Source: Siphlonurus alternatus (taxonomy: Eukaryota; Arthropoda; Insecta; Ephemeroptera; Siphlonuridae). Taken from it: a stretch of 64,000 nucleotides of DNA. Below the pieces are notes generated by a model. That model did no database searches. It saw only the letters and a program-made list of their open reading frames with translations, and was not told the DNA's origin. The translations under genes and the position numbers were made by a program. Shown piece after piece: positions 14,101-25,700 of this stretch. Position 1 is the stretch's first letter, and the number at the start of each line of letters is the position of its first letter. The stretch lies in assembly GCA_949825025.1 (NCBI GenBank), contig OX463783.1, positions 11,133,628 through 11,197,627 of the forward strand, in the 5' to 3' direction.

Positions 14101-17100
14101 GTGCTGCATAAAAAAAAATGTTGGCTATTGTTAAAACAAAGTAAATTCATTTCACTCCAAATCAAAGCTGTAGTATAATAAATATTCTGATGAAAAACTG
14201 ATTTTAAATAGCTCTTTTATAAACAGTGAGTCTCATCAATTTTGTACCTGTTTTGAACGCAAACATTTCCCTTCCAACCCCCCTCGCCCGCCTACATTAA
14301 CGTTCTTCCTCAGGAGCTGCTGGAGGTGAGCCGACAGATCGCGGAGAGGCTTCAGGACGCCGTGGACATCGCGCTGGACCAAGGGGACGAGGACCTGCAG
14401 ACCGTCAACGTGGGACGTCTCATCCTCGAGTGCTCGCACATGCTGCACGCTTTCGAGACGTACTGCACCAGACAGGTGAGATTGATGGAGAAATTTCAGA
14501 CGGATTCACATGGCGATTTCTACCAATGCGACGCGACATGAATAATGCGCACTTGCTGCATGTGACACCCATTGATGGCCATATTTGGCGATTAAAAAAA
14601 AAAGAGCATCGCAATTAACGCGATTTTGCTACCGCCACCTGGCGAATTCGCTCGCCGCATAAGATTTCGCAGCTTAATTGTGTGACAAAATCGCGTCGCA
14701 TCGCCGTTGTCGCCATCTGAATCCGCCTTTAGAAGAGAAGCAAAAAATTATTGAAATTATGTTTGTTTTATAAAATTGTATTTTTTTCTTCAAAATAACT
14801 CGACTGTCTGTGACTTTCAGGGCTCGGCCTCGGTGCTCCTGTCCAGTCTGGAGAAGGAAAAGGAGCTGCTGAAGATTTTCCTGAGGGTCTCGCAGATGGA
14901 GAACGCTGTCCTCAGGAGGATGAACCTCAACTCTTTCCTCATGGTAAGTAAACAAATTACTTTATTTATTTAAAATATTGCTTATTTTTTTTAAGGAATA
15001 AATATGATATATTGATATCGGAAAATATTTCCATAATTACTATTTGAAGGAATTTTGACTCGATAATTAATGCATATTTTATTGCATATGTATATGATCA
15101 TATTGTAGGATGCCATTTTTTTTTAAGTATATTTTTTTTTTAATCTGGATTTACAATTTACTAAACTTTGTTTTTTATAATTAAAACGTGATGAGTCTAC
15201 GTTATCGCGATTTGTACTTGCATCAAATTTAATATATATTATTTATTACAACGAGAGTATAACATAGTTAATCTGAATATAAAGCACACAAATAATTTCC
15301 ACTTCTCCCTCTTCAGGTCCCGGTCCAGAGAGTGACCAAGTACCCTCTACTGCTGGCGCGACTCTACAAGGCCACGCCCCCTCACCATGAGGCCCGCGAG
15401 CTCCTCAAGCAAGCCCAGCAGAAAATAGAGTCACAACTGGAGCACATGAACGCGGTAAGTCACGAAATTCGTATTGTAAGACGCCTGAAAAAGCTGCAAC
15501 CCGCAATAATTTTTTCTTACCTTCATTTGTTCACGTCGTTTCTTTCAAGCTATTTTTTTACGAAATGTTTTCCTTTCATGGAACTAAATTTTATTATTTT
15601 AATAAGACTTTAAGACAGTAATATAATATATATGGTTTTACATAATATATAGCTTGATTTTATTATATTATTATATTATATGATTTTACCTTTGTGTAAT
15701 GTAGTGAATTTTCAATTTTTGAGACAGGTTTTTGAGCGAGATTTTACCACAAAAGTATCTTTACATTCCTTACACCTTTATAAAACGAAGCGTTCTGGTT
15801 GTTTTGAAGTGTACAACATTATAAAATATAAAATATGCGGTATTAACGTTATAATTGAGATTGTTTGTTTACAGGAGGCGAAGGATCTGAGCACCACCAA
15901 ACTGTGGCGACGCATCTCCATCATCAGCGTGCCTTACCGCCGCAACAACGCCGAGCCAGACCTCAACATCAGGCTGCGCAAGGTAACAACAATCTTACCG
16001 TCTCATGCGCAGGTCGCCAGGCGTGAAGTGTATGAGAATTGAAGATTTCGGAATTTGGGCTGGGAGAATTTGTTAGAGGTTAAATAGAGGTCAAACGAAG
16101 ATGAATTTAGCACTGCGCGCGCAGTATTTATATAAAGCCTTAATTTTTATAAATAAAATTTAATAATTATACATTATTTATTACATATTTAATTCTCAAA
16201 TATTATGTTTGTTTAAATTTCCAAATTATATTTAATCAACACTTTAAATAAAATGCAATTGAAATAACAATATTTTTGTACCGGCCTGTAAAGTATGCAA
16301 CTTCTTTTACATAATATAATTATATTTTGGAGACTTAAACGATTGCAATTAAGCTAGATATACTAAGGGTCATATTTAACTTGGTTTTCGTCGGAAACGC
16401 TCGGGTGTCCTTCGGCTCGGCCAATGAAATTCTTCGTTACAAACAACACACCAATGACTGAAGACGTTACAAACACGACGAAAACCAAGTTCAATGTGAA
16501 CCATATATACTATAGTATATGATCCAATCATCCACGTTACTCTAATTTGTCTGTCTCCGATTTAAGTTGGCACTGGAGGTGCTTGGCTGGAGCCACGAGG
16601 AGGCTCAGTTCGTGATGGAGGGCCGCCTGCTCTTCACGCAGCCCACGGACAGCAACTGGCGCAAGGGACGTACCATCAAACTGAGCCACCTGAACGCACT
16701 GCTCGTCACACACGGCAAAGTATGGACGACGCTTCGATTGTTTTGAGACGTGATTTTTCATTTGTTTTCACTCTATCAGAATTTAGAATTAACAATCTCA
16801 TTTCACTAATTTAATAAATAAATATCATAATGCCTATAATGAGTAGTTAAATAAATAAACACTCATCACCTAGGAATATTTCTCACTTTGCAGCCTATTG
16901 TTGATTGTTTTTTACGGGGCATGGTAATTAACAAAAAGAGTACAATAACATTCATAACTCACAAAAAATTCTCCTGGAATCACATTATAATTTTACTAAA
17001 ATATTCATATTTAGTCTTAAATAAAGAGTCTCTATTTTTTGGTCGAGTGGTGGGACTTATTTAGTGAGTATCCTGCTAGGTAGGCAGCACTGCAATACCG

Positions 17101-19410
17101 CGGAGTAATGCGGGTTGCATTTACGTCTTGTCAGGGGCTAACCAAGTGCGTCTTTTTTTTTTTTTTTTTACAAGGATACACCCCTAAGAGCTTTCCGATA
17201 AATTCTTTCCAAATATAGGCTCTATAATCTTAAACGTTTGTGAAGATGTTTTGATGTTGATACTCCATTTAATTAAAATTTATAAGAATTAATTAAAAAA
17301 CTTAATTTATGTATTTTTTGTTGTTGTTGTTTTTGTTATTTTTTTTATATTATTATTGGCTCATTCAATTGTACTTTTGTATTCATTCTGAAATTTTTTC
17401 TTCTTAATTATTTTTATTTTTTTTTTGAAACAATTTGTTTTATGTTATTTAATTATTAACTTCCGTATATAATGTAATATATTATAGCCTAAATATTATA
17501 CTATTTTCTATTGTATAATTGCATATAATATATAGTTTGTTTCCTGTACTTCCGCCATCAAGTTCAGTTTAAATTAATTTTTTTCTTTTTCCCTCTGCTC
17601 GAGCTTAAAGCTCATAGAGGTCAAAACTATAAAATTGTAATTTTCTAAAATTGTATTATGTATTCTATAATAATGAATAAAAAAAAAATTAATATAATTT
17701 TTGGCAGAATATATATAACATATTCAGTGAACTTAATCCTTTCCCTACCTTATCCCTACCCATTACCCCGCCCCGAGCTGTAAGCTCTTAGGAATGTATC
17801 CTTGTAAAAAAAAAAAAATAAATAAATAAAACAAAAGTTCCATTAAAAAACGTCAACACTGCAGTACCTGCACGGTGTCCTAACTCTTTCTGGCGGCCAT
17901 CAGGCTGGAGAACGACAGCGACCTGAGGACGCGATGGCTGCTGACGATGACGTGCTCACCTTCCCCCGCGACAGCGGCGTGCAGGAGGCGTCCTTGCTGC
18001 TACTCAAGGACAAGGCAGGACGGTGCTCACTGCTCAGGGTGAGTCACGTGACCGCCAGGGTGGACGATGTCATGTAACAGCAGGATTAGATTTTACAGCC
18101 AGAAAAATGCAAATTTTTTTCTGCGTGAACATTGAACGACGTTCTCGCAAATAACGATCGATCTATATATAATATACAGTTCTATAATATAAAATTTGTG
18201 CACTACAGCTGATACGAATTCATTTGCCGATTTAATTTGTTTTTCATTCAGTAGATTATTAATTGATTTAATTATAATATATCTAATATAAGTATTTATA
18301 ATAAAAACTAAATTTCAGTATATGATTAAATTGTATTTATAATAATTATATTCTACGTTAACAAAATTAAGATGAATTGAATAATTCATATCAAATTGTC
18401 ATTTTTTATTAAAACTTATTATGTAACTTATTTAATGGAGCTCTTGATTGACTTGAACCATCATGCGTTGCAGGAGCCGCTGTTCCTGGACAAATGCATC
18501 ATCTGTGCCGAGCTGCAAGACATCGAGGACTGCTTCGAGGTTCAGGAGATTCCCACCAGGGACACCTTCATCTTCAAGGTAGGTCACTGACCTCCTACAT
18601 TCACATTTAATATATCACCGAGGTCTTTCTGGTTAACTTCTAGAATCATTTAGTTTTTTATGAGAGTGTATGCACAATACGTCGCAGTTTAAATATATAA
18701 TAAATTTAAATTTTTTATTTTTTTTTTTAATTTGAGATAAAGATCGCTTACAATGGTTATATTATAGGCTTAATTATATATACACTATAGATTAATGTAA
18801 TTGTACGAAAAGTACATTCCCTTAATTATCAGAATGTTCAACATTTTCTTGTTGTGCATTCGGTGGTGGTCTTATAATAAAAATTAAAAAGGGGCATTCA
18901 CAAAGTCTTAAGGTCACATTTAAGGCTCGATAATTTAAAGCTTGATTTTAGACGTGTTTTTTAGACCCAAAATTTCTGGCCTTAAATTATTGAGCCTTAA
19001 ATGTGGCCTTAAGGCTTTGTGAATGCCCCTTAAATACTTTTAATATCAAATTTTATTACATATACATGAATATTTAATTGAAAAGATAGTCATGCAGTAA
19101 CTAATTAATTGAAAAATATCTAGAGAATCACCTTTAATTATCGAAAATTAAATTATTTACACTTTTTGACGTATCGTTTTGGTCTTCATAGTAATCACAG
19201 TTTTTTTTTTTATTTTTTTAAAAAAAAAAGTCATTTCAGTTCTTGCAAACTAGTCTGACTGTTCCCCTGTTGTTCCAGGCTGAGGACATGGAACGGACTC
19301 GCGAGTGGTTCCGCCGTCTGCAGTTTCACGCACAGAGTCTGGGGGGCTGGCGCCGCCGCCGCAACGCCCTCGCAAATATCATGATGAACGGAATGGTCCC
19401 GAGGAGTTGA
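11139..19410 (+). CDS. Rho guanine nucleotide exchange factor (DH-PH), 3' eleven exons
   Basis: Exons: 11139-12397, 12850-13016, 13395-13596, 14314-14475, 14821-14943, 15317-15454, 15875-15982, 16567-16719, 17904-18038, 18474-18578, 19279-19410 (TGA). All have AG acceptors and GT donors and join in frame. They give 894 residues; the first codon takes one base from an exon outside the window. Seen, in in-window numbering: a low-complexity N-terminal part with a proline run (about 118-130) and an acidic stretch (about 335-350); CxxC pairs C462/C465 and C485/C488, probably a small zinc site; a DH domain (about 494-720) containing ELLETELKYGRDLR and FLMVPVQRVTKYPLLLARL, the conserved GTPase-contact helix; and a PH domain (about 722-880) ending in a helix with the invariant-type Trp (EDMERTREWFRRLQ). 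Family knowledge: DH-PH proteins load GTP on Rho-family GTPases and the PH domain aids membrane placement. The exact orthologue and target GTPase are not assignable; the CxxC-DH arrangement recalls arthropod RhoGEFs, but I do not name one. Confidence 0.9.
12945..13177 (+). repeat. Tandem AGGTCA / TGGACC repeats across an exon-intron border
   Basis: Eight AGGTCA half-sites start at 12945, 13004, 13015, 13036, 13091, 13101, 13141 and 13172. Four lie in copies of a roughly 16-bp unit reading AGGTCATYTGGACCA or a decayed form. The first unit is coding (second RhoGEF exon); the others are in the following intron. The half-sites at 13091 and 13101 form a direct repeat with 4-bp spacing, and those at 13004 and 13015 one with 5-bp spacing. 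The donor GT of this exon is inside the half-site at 13015. Confidence 0.6.
16364..16510. mobile_element. Palindromic MITE in a RhoGEF intron
   Basis: AACTTGGTTTTCGTCG (left) is mirrored by CGACGAAAACCAAGTT (right). The core contains CCAATGA and TTCGTTACAAAC. It ends about 55 bp before the acceptor at 16566. Related half-copies are seen near 24335-24362 and 45950-46052. Confidence 0.65.
17160..17815. repeat. Widely spaced inverted repeat with poly-T/poly-A ends
   Basis: A T-run followed by ACAAGGATACACCCCTAAGAGC (in two pieces) at about 17153-17192 is mirrored by AAGCTCTTAGGAATGTATCC, TTGTA and an A-run at about 17783-17815. It lies in the RhoGEF intron 16720-17903. The roughly 600 bp between the arms are AT-rich without coding. 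It could be a decayed DNA element. Confidence 0.4.
18581..18593. promoter_or_regulatory. Perfect IR1 nuclear-receptor palindrome at a splice donor
   Basis: AGGTCACTGACCT matches RGGTCANTGACCY. It starts at intron base +3 behind the tenth in-window RhoGEF exon, so it overlaps the 5' splice site (GTAGGTCAC). Function is inferred from the motif alone. Confidence 0.35.
18889..19032. mobile_element. Palindromic MITE, family C, complete copy
   Basis: The whole 144 bp is close to a perfect palindrome, from AAGGGGCATTCACAAAG to CTTTGTGAATGCCCCTT. It lies in the last RhoGEF intron. It would fold as a long hairpin if transcribed. A 5' fragment lies at about 38209-38235. Confidence 0.8.
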
Positions 19411-20744
19411 GATCTGTCGGAAAACATTTCTAGTTCAGTAAAAGTTTAGAGAAGATAATTAAAATAATTTAAATTGTTTGGTTCGATGATTTTACCCAAA
19501 TTGATGTTTTCACAGTTTTCCAAACTCAAAACTATAGTCTCTTCTAAACGTAATTGTGCGTGAATTGTTTACAGAATGTAGAATATTTTATGTGAAGAGT
19601 TTGGGAAATTGAAAATTCTCATCAGGGAACTTGATTTGTTTTACTAAAAAAATATTTCAATATTACTTCGAACTATATATTTCTATCTTGTGAAAAATTA
19701 AAATGAGAACATATCAACAGAAATATAAAAATTTGCAAAATGATAAATATGTATTTTTCTAATCATTTATTGGCAAAAACAAAATGCTATAATATTATGA
19801 TGTTGAAATTTATTAAAAGTCTAAAAAAATTAAAAAATTCAAACATTTTAATTTTATAAAATTTAAAATATGTATTTTTCTAGTAGATTCAATGTTTTCA
19901 ATTAAAATTCAAAAGTTTTTCTTAACCACAAATTAAATATATATTTTTTAAATTCGAAAACAAGTTTTCTATTTTTTAAAATAATTATATAACTAAGCTG
20001 AAAATTGACATTAAATATTTTATTAAATTTATCCACTTGGTAAAATTTCATATAAATTAAATGTAAATATTTATATTATTTTTTCTTGGTGTTAATTTTT
20101 AAATTTGTTTCTAAAAATCTGTGATTGATGATCCGTCCAATCAACTTGTAAATATTTCGTATTTTTATTATTAAATAACTATTAGAATAATTATAATAAT
20201 ATTATGATGAAATTAAATATGTAATTATTATATTAATGCCTTATCCAAAGTTGGAATTTTGTAGTATATATATTTTTTAATTTTAGTCAATATTTTAATT
20301 CAACATAGATAACTAGTCTAGATTATAAAAAAATGTATTTTAGATTAAATGTAATTACTTAATTAAAAATGTATTATTTCCTGTAATATATTTATTGGAA
20401 ATGAATTGTTTGTCTTTTATTTTTATGTAGTTTAATTATACCTAAAAAAAATAATAAAAATTGCAAACCTAAATGATTTCATGCAGTATAATTATTATAT
20501 AACTTGCATTCCATGAAGCATAAAATTAAAATTATGAGACAATTATTTTTGATAAAAAAAAAAGTTAAATTTTCTTAATTTTCTCCAGATAAAAGCAGTA
20601 AGAATAAGATAACTTTAATGTTTTTTTTATTGCATAAATGATGTTAAGAACATTGATGACAAAAAATTCTGCTTTAATTATTAATTATTATTGCAAATAT
20701 TCTTTATTTTATTTATTTATTTATTTTTTAAATATTGAAAGTAC

Positions 20745-21530
20745 TTAAGGGTAAGGTAACATGAATCAGCTGTTTTTTTTTAGACACATTTGATTAACAT
20801 GTAAACCTTAGCAAATTCACAAAAATTATGAAAAACAATTGAGACAGATGTTAGTACTTAAGGGTAAGGTAACACGAACAATCGATTGTTGATAGTCCCA
20901 TTTGATTAACATGTAAACCTTAGCAACTTCATAATAATTCTGAATTTTTTTTGAGAGACAGTTCTTAGCACCAAAAAAATGTGGAAAAAATTTCAAAACA
21001 ATCGGTCGATCCAATTTTTTTAAATGAATTTTTTAAATTTTCAGTTTAGGGCTTTCCCATGGAGACCTAAACTAAGAAATTAATTTAAAAAAATTGGATC
21101 GACCGATTGTTTTGAAATTTTTTCCATATTTTTTTGGTGCCAAGAACTGTCTCTCAAAAAAAAAATCAGAATTATTATGAGGTTGCTAAGGTTTAGATGT
21201 TAATCAAATGGGACTACCAACAATCAATTATTCGTGTTATCTTACCCTTAAAAGCCATAGAAAAAGTTTCAAGACAATTATTCGAGCTGATTTTTTTTTT
21301 AATAAATTTTTTAAATTTTCAGCGTAGGGCTTTCCCATGGAGAGCGAAACTAAGAACTTAATTGATAAAAATTGGCTCAAATAATTGTCTTGAAATTTTT
21401 TTCTGTGGCTTTTAGAGGTACTAAAGTCTGTATATAATTTTTTTTTCAGAATTTTTGTGAATTTGCTAAGATTCACATGTTAATCAAATGGGTCTCAAAA
21501 AACAACTGATTCACGTTACCTTACCCTTAA
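20745..21530. mobile_element. TTAA MITE (family B-like) interrupted by a second one
   Basis: Ends TTAAGGGTAAGGTAAC and GTTACCTTACCCTTAA. Left arm (20745-20857) and right part (21252-21530) are separated by a related element at 20858-21251. The right arm still carries the uninterrupted counterpart of the insertion point, which shows the inner copy is younger and used TTAA as target. Confidence 0.8.
20858..21251. mobile_element. Inner TTAA MITE nested in the outer one
   Basis: TTAAGGGTAAGGTAACACG to GTTATCTTACCCTTAA, near-palindromic with arms of over 150 bp meeting near AGGGCTTTCCCATGGAG. TTAA is present at both borders. Confidence 0.8.
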
Positions 21531-21614
21531 CTGCCCATGCATTTATAGACATCAGGATTTGACTTGGCTTAAATACCAGAAGGCATGGCCACAAAAACTG
21601 ACTTCTATAGATAA

Positions 21615-21631
21615 TATATATATATATATAT

Positions 21632-21722
<91 letters not shown>
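21615..21722. repeat. TA microsatellite
   Basis: About 100 bp of almost pure TA dinucleotides. Isoleucine/tyrosine ORFs across it on both strands are artefacts. Confidence 0.95.
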
Positions 21723-21726
<4 letters not shown>

Positions 21727-22427
21727 AGTTGTAAAATAGAGTTACAAAACATTATATGCTCAATTCTTTCATGCAATACAAACAATCCATCAAATTTATG
21801 CAATAAAATATGAAATTTAAAATACTTAAAATTATAATAACAATTCGAACAATTAAAATAATATAAACATATTTTTATTTTAAATATAATACATACACTT
21901 CACTCAATTTTAATCACTTTATTGGTATTAAAGAGTATACACATTGTCTGGTTTTAGTTAATTAGGGAGCAACATAAATTCAACACACATTTTTCATTAT
22001 AAACACGAAAAAATAAATGCATTTTTTATAGAATAATTTACAAGTCCAAGTCATATCAGATCTTATACTGGTCCATTTTGTCCAATTATCAATGACTTTT
22101 TCTACTGCTAAAAATATGTTTTTAAATTAATTAAATAAGAAAATAAAGTTGAACAAAAGAAAAAGGGCAAAATAGCTAAAAAAAAATAATAATAATAATT
22201 GAATATTTCAGCAACCTGAATATAATGATAGCAAAATAAATATTATGATTATTTTTAGAATTTCTGGCAACAAAAAATAATTTATAGAATCATCATCAGG
22301 TTTATTTTACTTTGATTGTTGTATAGTATCATATTAAATGATTAAGTAGTGCGTACTTAATTCAATCGTGGCTTAAAAACGTACCTATATAAATCTTGTA
22401 AAAAAAAATCACAGTATTTTTATGCAC

Positions 22428-22750
22428 TAATAGAGGCTTTAAAGTGTTGAACACATTTTGTTTTTTGTCATAAAACATCATGAATGTTTTTTTTTTTTTC
22501 TTTTCTTTGTAATAATTTTAGCTATTAATTTCACAACTGAAAACATATTTTTTCTATCGCTTCCCCTAAGATTTTTCTTATTCTGAATCACAAATTTAAT
22601 TCTAAATCCAAAACCTTACTTTCAATGCTAAAATTGTGCTAAACTACATAATTGTACTGTATAATAGCACAGATTTAGCAATAGATTTTTAATTACATAG
22701 GATTAGAAAGAACGTTAGGGACACTGAATTAACTTGAAGCCTCTATTAGT
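22428..22750. repeat. Inverted repeat spanning the GTF2E2 3' flank
   Basis: ACTAATAGAGGCTTTAAAG (22428-22446) is mirrored by AAGCCTCTATTAGTT (about 22736-22750), just downstream of the GTF2E2 stop. It may be a short MITE within the 3'UTR. A TTTATT (AATAAA on the minus strand) at about 22301-22307 is a candidate poly(A) signal for GTF2E2. Confidence 0.45.
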
Positions 22751-22797
22751 TAAATTACAAGTTGTCCAGACATCCACACATTAAGTCTTGTCTCCCC

Positions 22798-25700
22798 TCA
22801 CTTCTGGTCATCGTACGTCTCAAGGACATCTGCCAGATGGTCGTTATCCCTCGGCTTGTGTCCCTTGCGACGCTGGCCGGCCTTCTTTCGCTTGATCGGG
22901 TTCACTGGCTTCTTCAGACCGTGGTCTTGCATCGAGCGGATACCCTGCAACAAACAAGCAATGGTCAGAACATGTTACAGGATTTTAGTTTTGTGGATTT
23001 AATATTTTATCAGTGTTATTTTTATGTAATATGAGGACAGTAAGAGTTAAAAACAAAAAAAATGTGAAGGAAAGAGTATCACATTTAATAAGTATTTAAA
23101 TCAACACTTTTGCGGTTTTTCAACTAAATTAAATCTTGTTAGAGAGAATTTGAGAAAAACGACAATAATAAAGGAAAAAATTAGAAATAACTTCTGGTAT
23201 AGTACAGGTTTATTAGGCATTCGCTTAGTACTATATTAAACTTAGAATAAATTTTAGGATAGTCAATCCCAAGTTTTTTATGAATCAGTGGTGAAGTAGT
23301 TTAAGGTAGGACATTCATCTCTTTTCCCATACAAGAACTCATCCAAAAGGTTTAGTAGCCAGTTCAATAGAACCAGCTTGTCGTGAGGCGTCCATTGAAC
23401 TGGCTACTGAACCTTCTCTGATGACTGGAAAATATCCTAAAATCTCCTGCCCCCTAACATTGTAGCTACAAGGCTGACGGTCTTACCTGTTTCTCAAGGT
23501 ACTCGTCGATCTTAGCGTCATCCATGGACTCAACGGCGACGGCCCGCCACTGTTTCTGGAACTCCTCGTCAACACTGAAGTTGGCCGTGCGGTCATTGTA
23601 GAACAGAACCTTCTTCTTGTCCATGGGACGCACAATGTACAGCAGCTCATTCTGGAGGGCCTGCGTCAACATTCTATTGTTAATGTCTTATTAGAGAGTT
23701 AATAACATTTGCATAAAGAAACTTCATACAGTACTGTAAATATTTTATATAGAAAATAAATGAAAATATATATTATATTTTTTACTTTTTTTTTGCTTTT
23801 ACTTTTAATACTTATTAGGGTAATACTTTAATAGACCCCCTCCCCCACAAAAAAGACAGTATTCTGAACATCTGACTGCAATGAATTACATTAATTAAAA
23901 ACTTAACATGCGATAAAGAATTTTCAATCTCTGTTTACAACAATTTTTACGTACTAATTAATGCAAATTTATTACAACTTTTATTTTTATTTTATATTAT
24001 ATTTCCCTCATGAGTACATAAATATTAATTTACAAATAACAGACCATATCCAATAATGCATTAATCTTTAATCATTTACAGACTATAAATAGTATAAATA
24101 CAGTATTAAAATAAATGCTGAATGGTTTTTTCTAATTGTATTTTATTTTAAATTTGTTTCTATTTATTTGCTTGCTGGAAAATATTAAATAAAATAAAAT
24201 ACTGATAAAATAAGTTTACTATAATTTTTATGACGTTTTCGCAAAAAGTGTCAGTTCTATTATGTATAAGGGCTATCAAATTTGATTTGATTTTTTTTTT
24301 TTTTTTTCCATCAAATCTGTTTGAGATTCCACAACTTGTGCCAATGAGAACGTTCGTTACAAACACAATAAATGTAAGTGTCAGTGTCTTGTTACCTTGA
24401 GGGCCTTCTCACAGTGTGGCAAAGACTCTTGGACGTCCTCCAGAAGAATTCCGCCCATGCCCTTGAGGTCGTGTTGTTTGAGGAGCCTCAGCAGACTCTT
24501 CTTATCTCGCAGACGGTACGGGGCTTTGAAGACGTAACGTCCCTCCGACACCACGTCAATCTTGGGGTTGTTGATTAGGGCCTCCGTGTTCAGCCACTGT
24601 AGACATTCATCAAATTTAAAACGATCCGTCATAAGAATTGTTCATAAAAAGTGAGTGATAAATGTAAAGTGCCATCCCACTATTTTTGACTGTTACTATA
24701 CAGTCATAACATAGAAAATGATCCTTTACAATAGATGACCATAGTATCAACATATCCTCAAACTAAACTTTAATGTTATTGCTTACTCTTTTTGAGGGAA
24801 GTTTTCTGTACCATAGAATCAAAAAAATAGCATTGAAGATTTGTAAGGAGTCATCATAGTTCAATAGACACATCTTGATGAGTGAGTTCCATTTCACTAC
24901 TATGAAAATTCCTTTCATAGAAAATAACATTTTACATCGTTTTATTTAGGCAGTCCTGAGCTTTTTATCCATTGTGAATGGAGTACCGACCTCAAATTTT
25001 TTTATTGCAGAAATGGATAGAGGGTGCAAAAATATGCTACTCTGATTTTTTTCAGATTTTTTAGGGACCGGGAAGTATTGCTAAAAAGTTTTGGCGAGGT
25101 CGGGTTCGAATCCACGTCCCTTTTGGGTCCTATCTTTTATCAAGTAAGGCGGCAAGAGGCGGCACTTTTTCTGCACTTTCAATAATTTTTTAAAAATACT
25201 TCCCGGTCTCAGAAAAATCTGAAAAAATTCAGAGTAGCATATTTTTGCACCCTCTATCCATTTCTGCAAGAAAAAATTTTGAGGTCGGTACTCCATTGTT
25301 ACCTGTTTGACTTTGGAGCCGACGTCCAGCTGATTTGTCTCGTCCAAAATATCTTCGAGAGTGAGAGGATGGTCATCTCCGTCTTGATGACGTTTGCGCA
25401 TGTGCTTGACGATCCTCGCCAACACTCCAAACTTGTACTGCGAGCTGCCCCCAACACTCTTGTAGCTGCAAAATTATTACGTGATTATCATTGTGCTGAT
25501 GACAGGCTGAATTTTGTTAATACTGAATAAACATTCAAGGAAATATATCGTCGCCTCAGAATGCAAATCACGTAACTACAAAAAAATTTGATGCAATTTT
25601 AGACCTTATTTTACTAGAACATAAGGGTCAAAGTCCCATCAATTTTTTTTGTAGTTACGTGATTTGCATTCTGAGGCGACGATATGCATCATCATTTTAA

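Larger units (their letters stand above)
19411..22797. other. Intergenic region between RhoGEF and GTF2E2 (convergent 3' ends)
   Basis: No coding seen. The two genes converge here, so both 3'UTRs fall in it. Apart from the nested TTAA MITEs and the TA repeat, it is AT-rich with A/T runs. Confidence 0.6.

Noticed and set aside
21552..21813. Tyr-Ile ORFs on both strands
   Set aside because: They translate a TA microsatellite.
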